Position numbers and translations under genes: made by a program. A DNA stretch of 7,933 bases from Candidatus Dormiibacterota bacterium. Lineage in GTDB: Bacteria > Chloroflexota > Dormibacteria > Aeolococcales > Aeolococcaceae. The notes under the pieces were generated by a model, which did not search any database, was not told the origin of the DNA, and saw nothing but the letters and a program-made list of their open reading frames with translations. This document shows positions 7,420-7,933 of this stretch, one piece after another. Positions within the stretch are counted from its first letter, which is position 1; each line of letters starts with the position of its first letter. The stretch spans positions 1 to 7,933 of the forward strand of contig PLAX01000040.1 in NCBI GenBank assembly GCA_003135255.1. The letters are read 5' to 3'.

Positions 7420-7476
7420 TGGCTCTCCGCCCCCGTTGGTGCTAAAGTTCGATGCGGATCGTACCATGGAGATTCG
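7420..7476. promoter_or_regulatory. Divergent promoter/operator region between efflux gene and ArsR regulator
   Basis: The 57-bp gap must hold both promoters, and each gene's ribosome-binding site lies in it. An imperfect dyad spans 7447-7464: GTTCGAT and ATCGTAC flank GCGG, with six of seven arm positions complementary. TTCGATG is repeated at 7448-7454 and 7473-7479, the latter covering the ArsR start. ArsR-family repressors commonly bind imperfect dyads of this size over their own promoters, so this is the best operator candidate. No strong -35/-10 pair could be assigned on either strand. Confidence 0.5.
7468..7471 (+). promoter_or_regulatory. Shine-Dalgarno of the ArsR gene
   Basis: GGAG lies five bases before the ATG at 7477. 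It decides the start within a plus-strand frame that is open for about 2 kb further upstream. Confidence 0.65.
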
Positions 7477-7857
7477 ATGACTGTCAAACTAACGGCACCC
7501 GAGAACGCCCCGGCCGCCGAGAACCTCTGCGCCCCTCCCGAGGCGGAGCCTCACCTGCGCCAGCACCTCCACCCGGGCGTCGTCGGGGTCCTCGAGGCCC
7601 TCGCCGACCCGATGCGGATGGCCATCGTCCGTCGCCTCGCCTCGGGCGTCGAGTGCCCGTGCGGCTGGCTCGGACTGCCCATCAGCAAGTCGACGCTGAC
7701 CCACCACCTCCACGTCCTCCACGCCGCCGGGATCGTGGTCAAGCGGGAGGAGGGGACGCGGCGGATGCTCAGCCTGGACCGCGAGGGAATGGGGCGCCGC
7801 TACCCGGGGTTGCTGGACGCGATCCTCGCCGCTCCCGAGCCGACCGCCCCCCTCTGA
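7477..7857 (+). CDS. ArsR/SmtB-family winged-helix transcriptional regulator
   Basis: This 126-residue protein is probably the repressor of the divergent efflux gene. The ArsR core starts at about residue 35 with VLEALADPMRMAIVRRLASG (38-57), followed by the recognition segment SKSTLTHHLHVLHAAGIV (70-87) and the wing KREEGTRRMLSL (89-100), ending in PGLLDAIL. A poorly conserved, Ala/Pro-rich tail of about 34 residues precedes the core. ECPCGW (59-64) gives Cys60 and Cys62 at the position equivalent to the metal-binding ELCVCD of classical ArsR proteins; Cys18 lies in the N-terminal extension. As I recall them, relatives beside MFS pumps usually keep only the second cysteine as a CG pair, so metal or redox sensing is possible but unproven. 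The start is fixed by GGAG at 7468-7471. Codon use is very GC-rich, as in its partner. Confidence 0.9.
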   Translation: MTVKLTAPENAPAAENLCAPPEAEPHLRQHLHPGVVGVLEALADPMRMAIVRRLASGVECPCGWLGLPISKSTLTHHLHVLHAAGIVVKREEGTRRMLSLDREGMGRRYPGLLDAILAAPEPTAPL

Positions 7858-7886
7858 GCTGAGCGACCGGAGGGCCTCGGCTCAGC
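7858..7886 (+). terminator. Stem-loop directly after the ArsR gene (possible terminator)
   Basis: GCTGAGC (7858-7864) pairs perfectly with GCTCAGC (7880-7886) around a 15-base GC-rich loop, starting at the base after the stop codon. There is no T-tract, so this would be at best a non-canonical actinobacterial-type terminator. The remaining 47 bases to the window end show no further feature. Confidence 0.4.
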
Positions 7887-7933
7887 CCGCCCCGGCTGTC
7901 TCGGTCAGCCCCCTCCAGGCCTCTGCTCTCCCC

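Noticed and set aside
7420..7467. Upstream ATG adding 16 residues to the efflux permease
   Set aside because: It would place coding sequence through the shared promoter and candidate operator; the ATG at 7419 has a good GGAG site.
5371..7476. A plus-strand frame open for over 2 kb, continuous with the ArsR gene
   Set aside because: It is antisense to istB and the efflux gene, its translation is low-complexity (Gly, Glu, Arg, Gln rich) with no domain, and the ArsR start has its own ribosome-binding site. Long antisense frames are common in very GC-rich coding DNA.

Overview
The window looks like DNA from a high-GC Gram-positive bacterium, most likely an actinomycete. The signs are GC-rich codon use, a lipobox-type sugar-binding lipoprotein instead of a periplasmic protein, and an ArsR/MFS pair of a kind common in Actinobacteria. 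No rRNA, tRNA or species marker is present, so the genus cannot be named.

Region 1 (about 1-5106, minus strand) is a carbohydrate-import operon. In reading order it holds an extracellular solute-binding lipoprotein (3790-5106), two MalF/MalG-type permeases (2781-3773 and 1885-2784, overlapping by ATGA), a MalK/UgpC-type ATPase (478-1737), and the N-terminal 109 residues of a GH130 mannoside phosphorylase or hydrolase that runs off the left edge. The GH130 gene makes beta-mannosides or manno-oligosaccharides the likely cargo: the transporter would import them and the GH130 enzyme would split them in the cytoplasm. Gaps of about 147 bp on both sides of the ATPase gene carry dyad-symmetric sequences, and the lipoprotein/permease junction carries a repeat cluster. 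These suggest internal control of expression.

Region 2 (about 5171-5860) is the remnant of an IS21-family insertion sequence. It keeps one terminus (TGT end plus two 19-bp subterminal repeats) and the C-terminal part of istB. istA, the 5' part of istB and the other end are gone. The outermost six bases of the retained end, read towards the sugar operon, are a perfect TTGACA -35 hexamer. TGTACA and TACACA lie 16 and 18 bp further on, so the IS may drive the operon from a hybrid promoter.

Region 3 (about 5911-7933) is a visibly more GC-rich module: an EmrB/QacA-type (DHA2) drug-efflux permease on the minus strand and a divergent ArsR-family regulator on the plus strand, sharing a 57-bp promoter region with an imperfect 18-bp dyad. 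The change in base composition coincides with the broken IS, so the window appears to join two unrelated segments at an IS scar. All the gene families are known. The unusual parts are the junction, the possible IS-borne promoter and the repeat structures inside the sugar operon.
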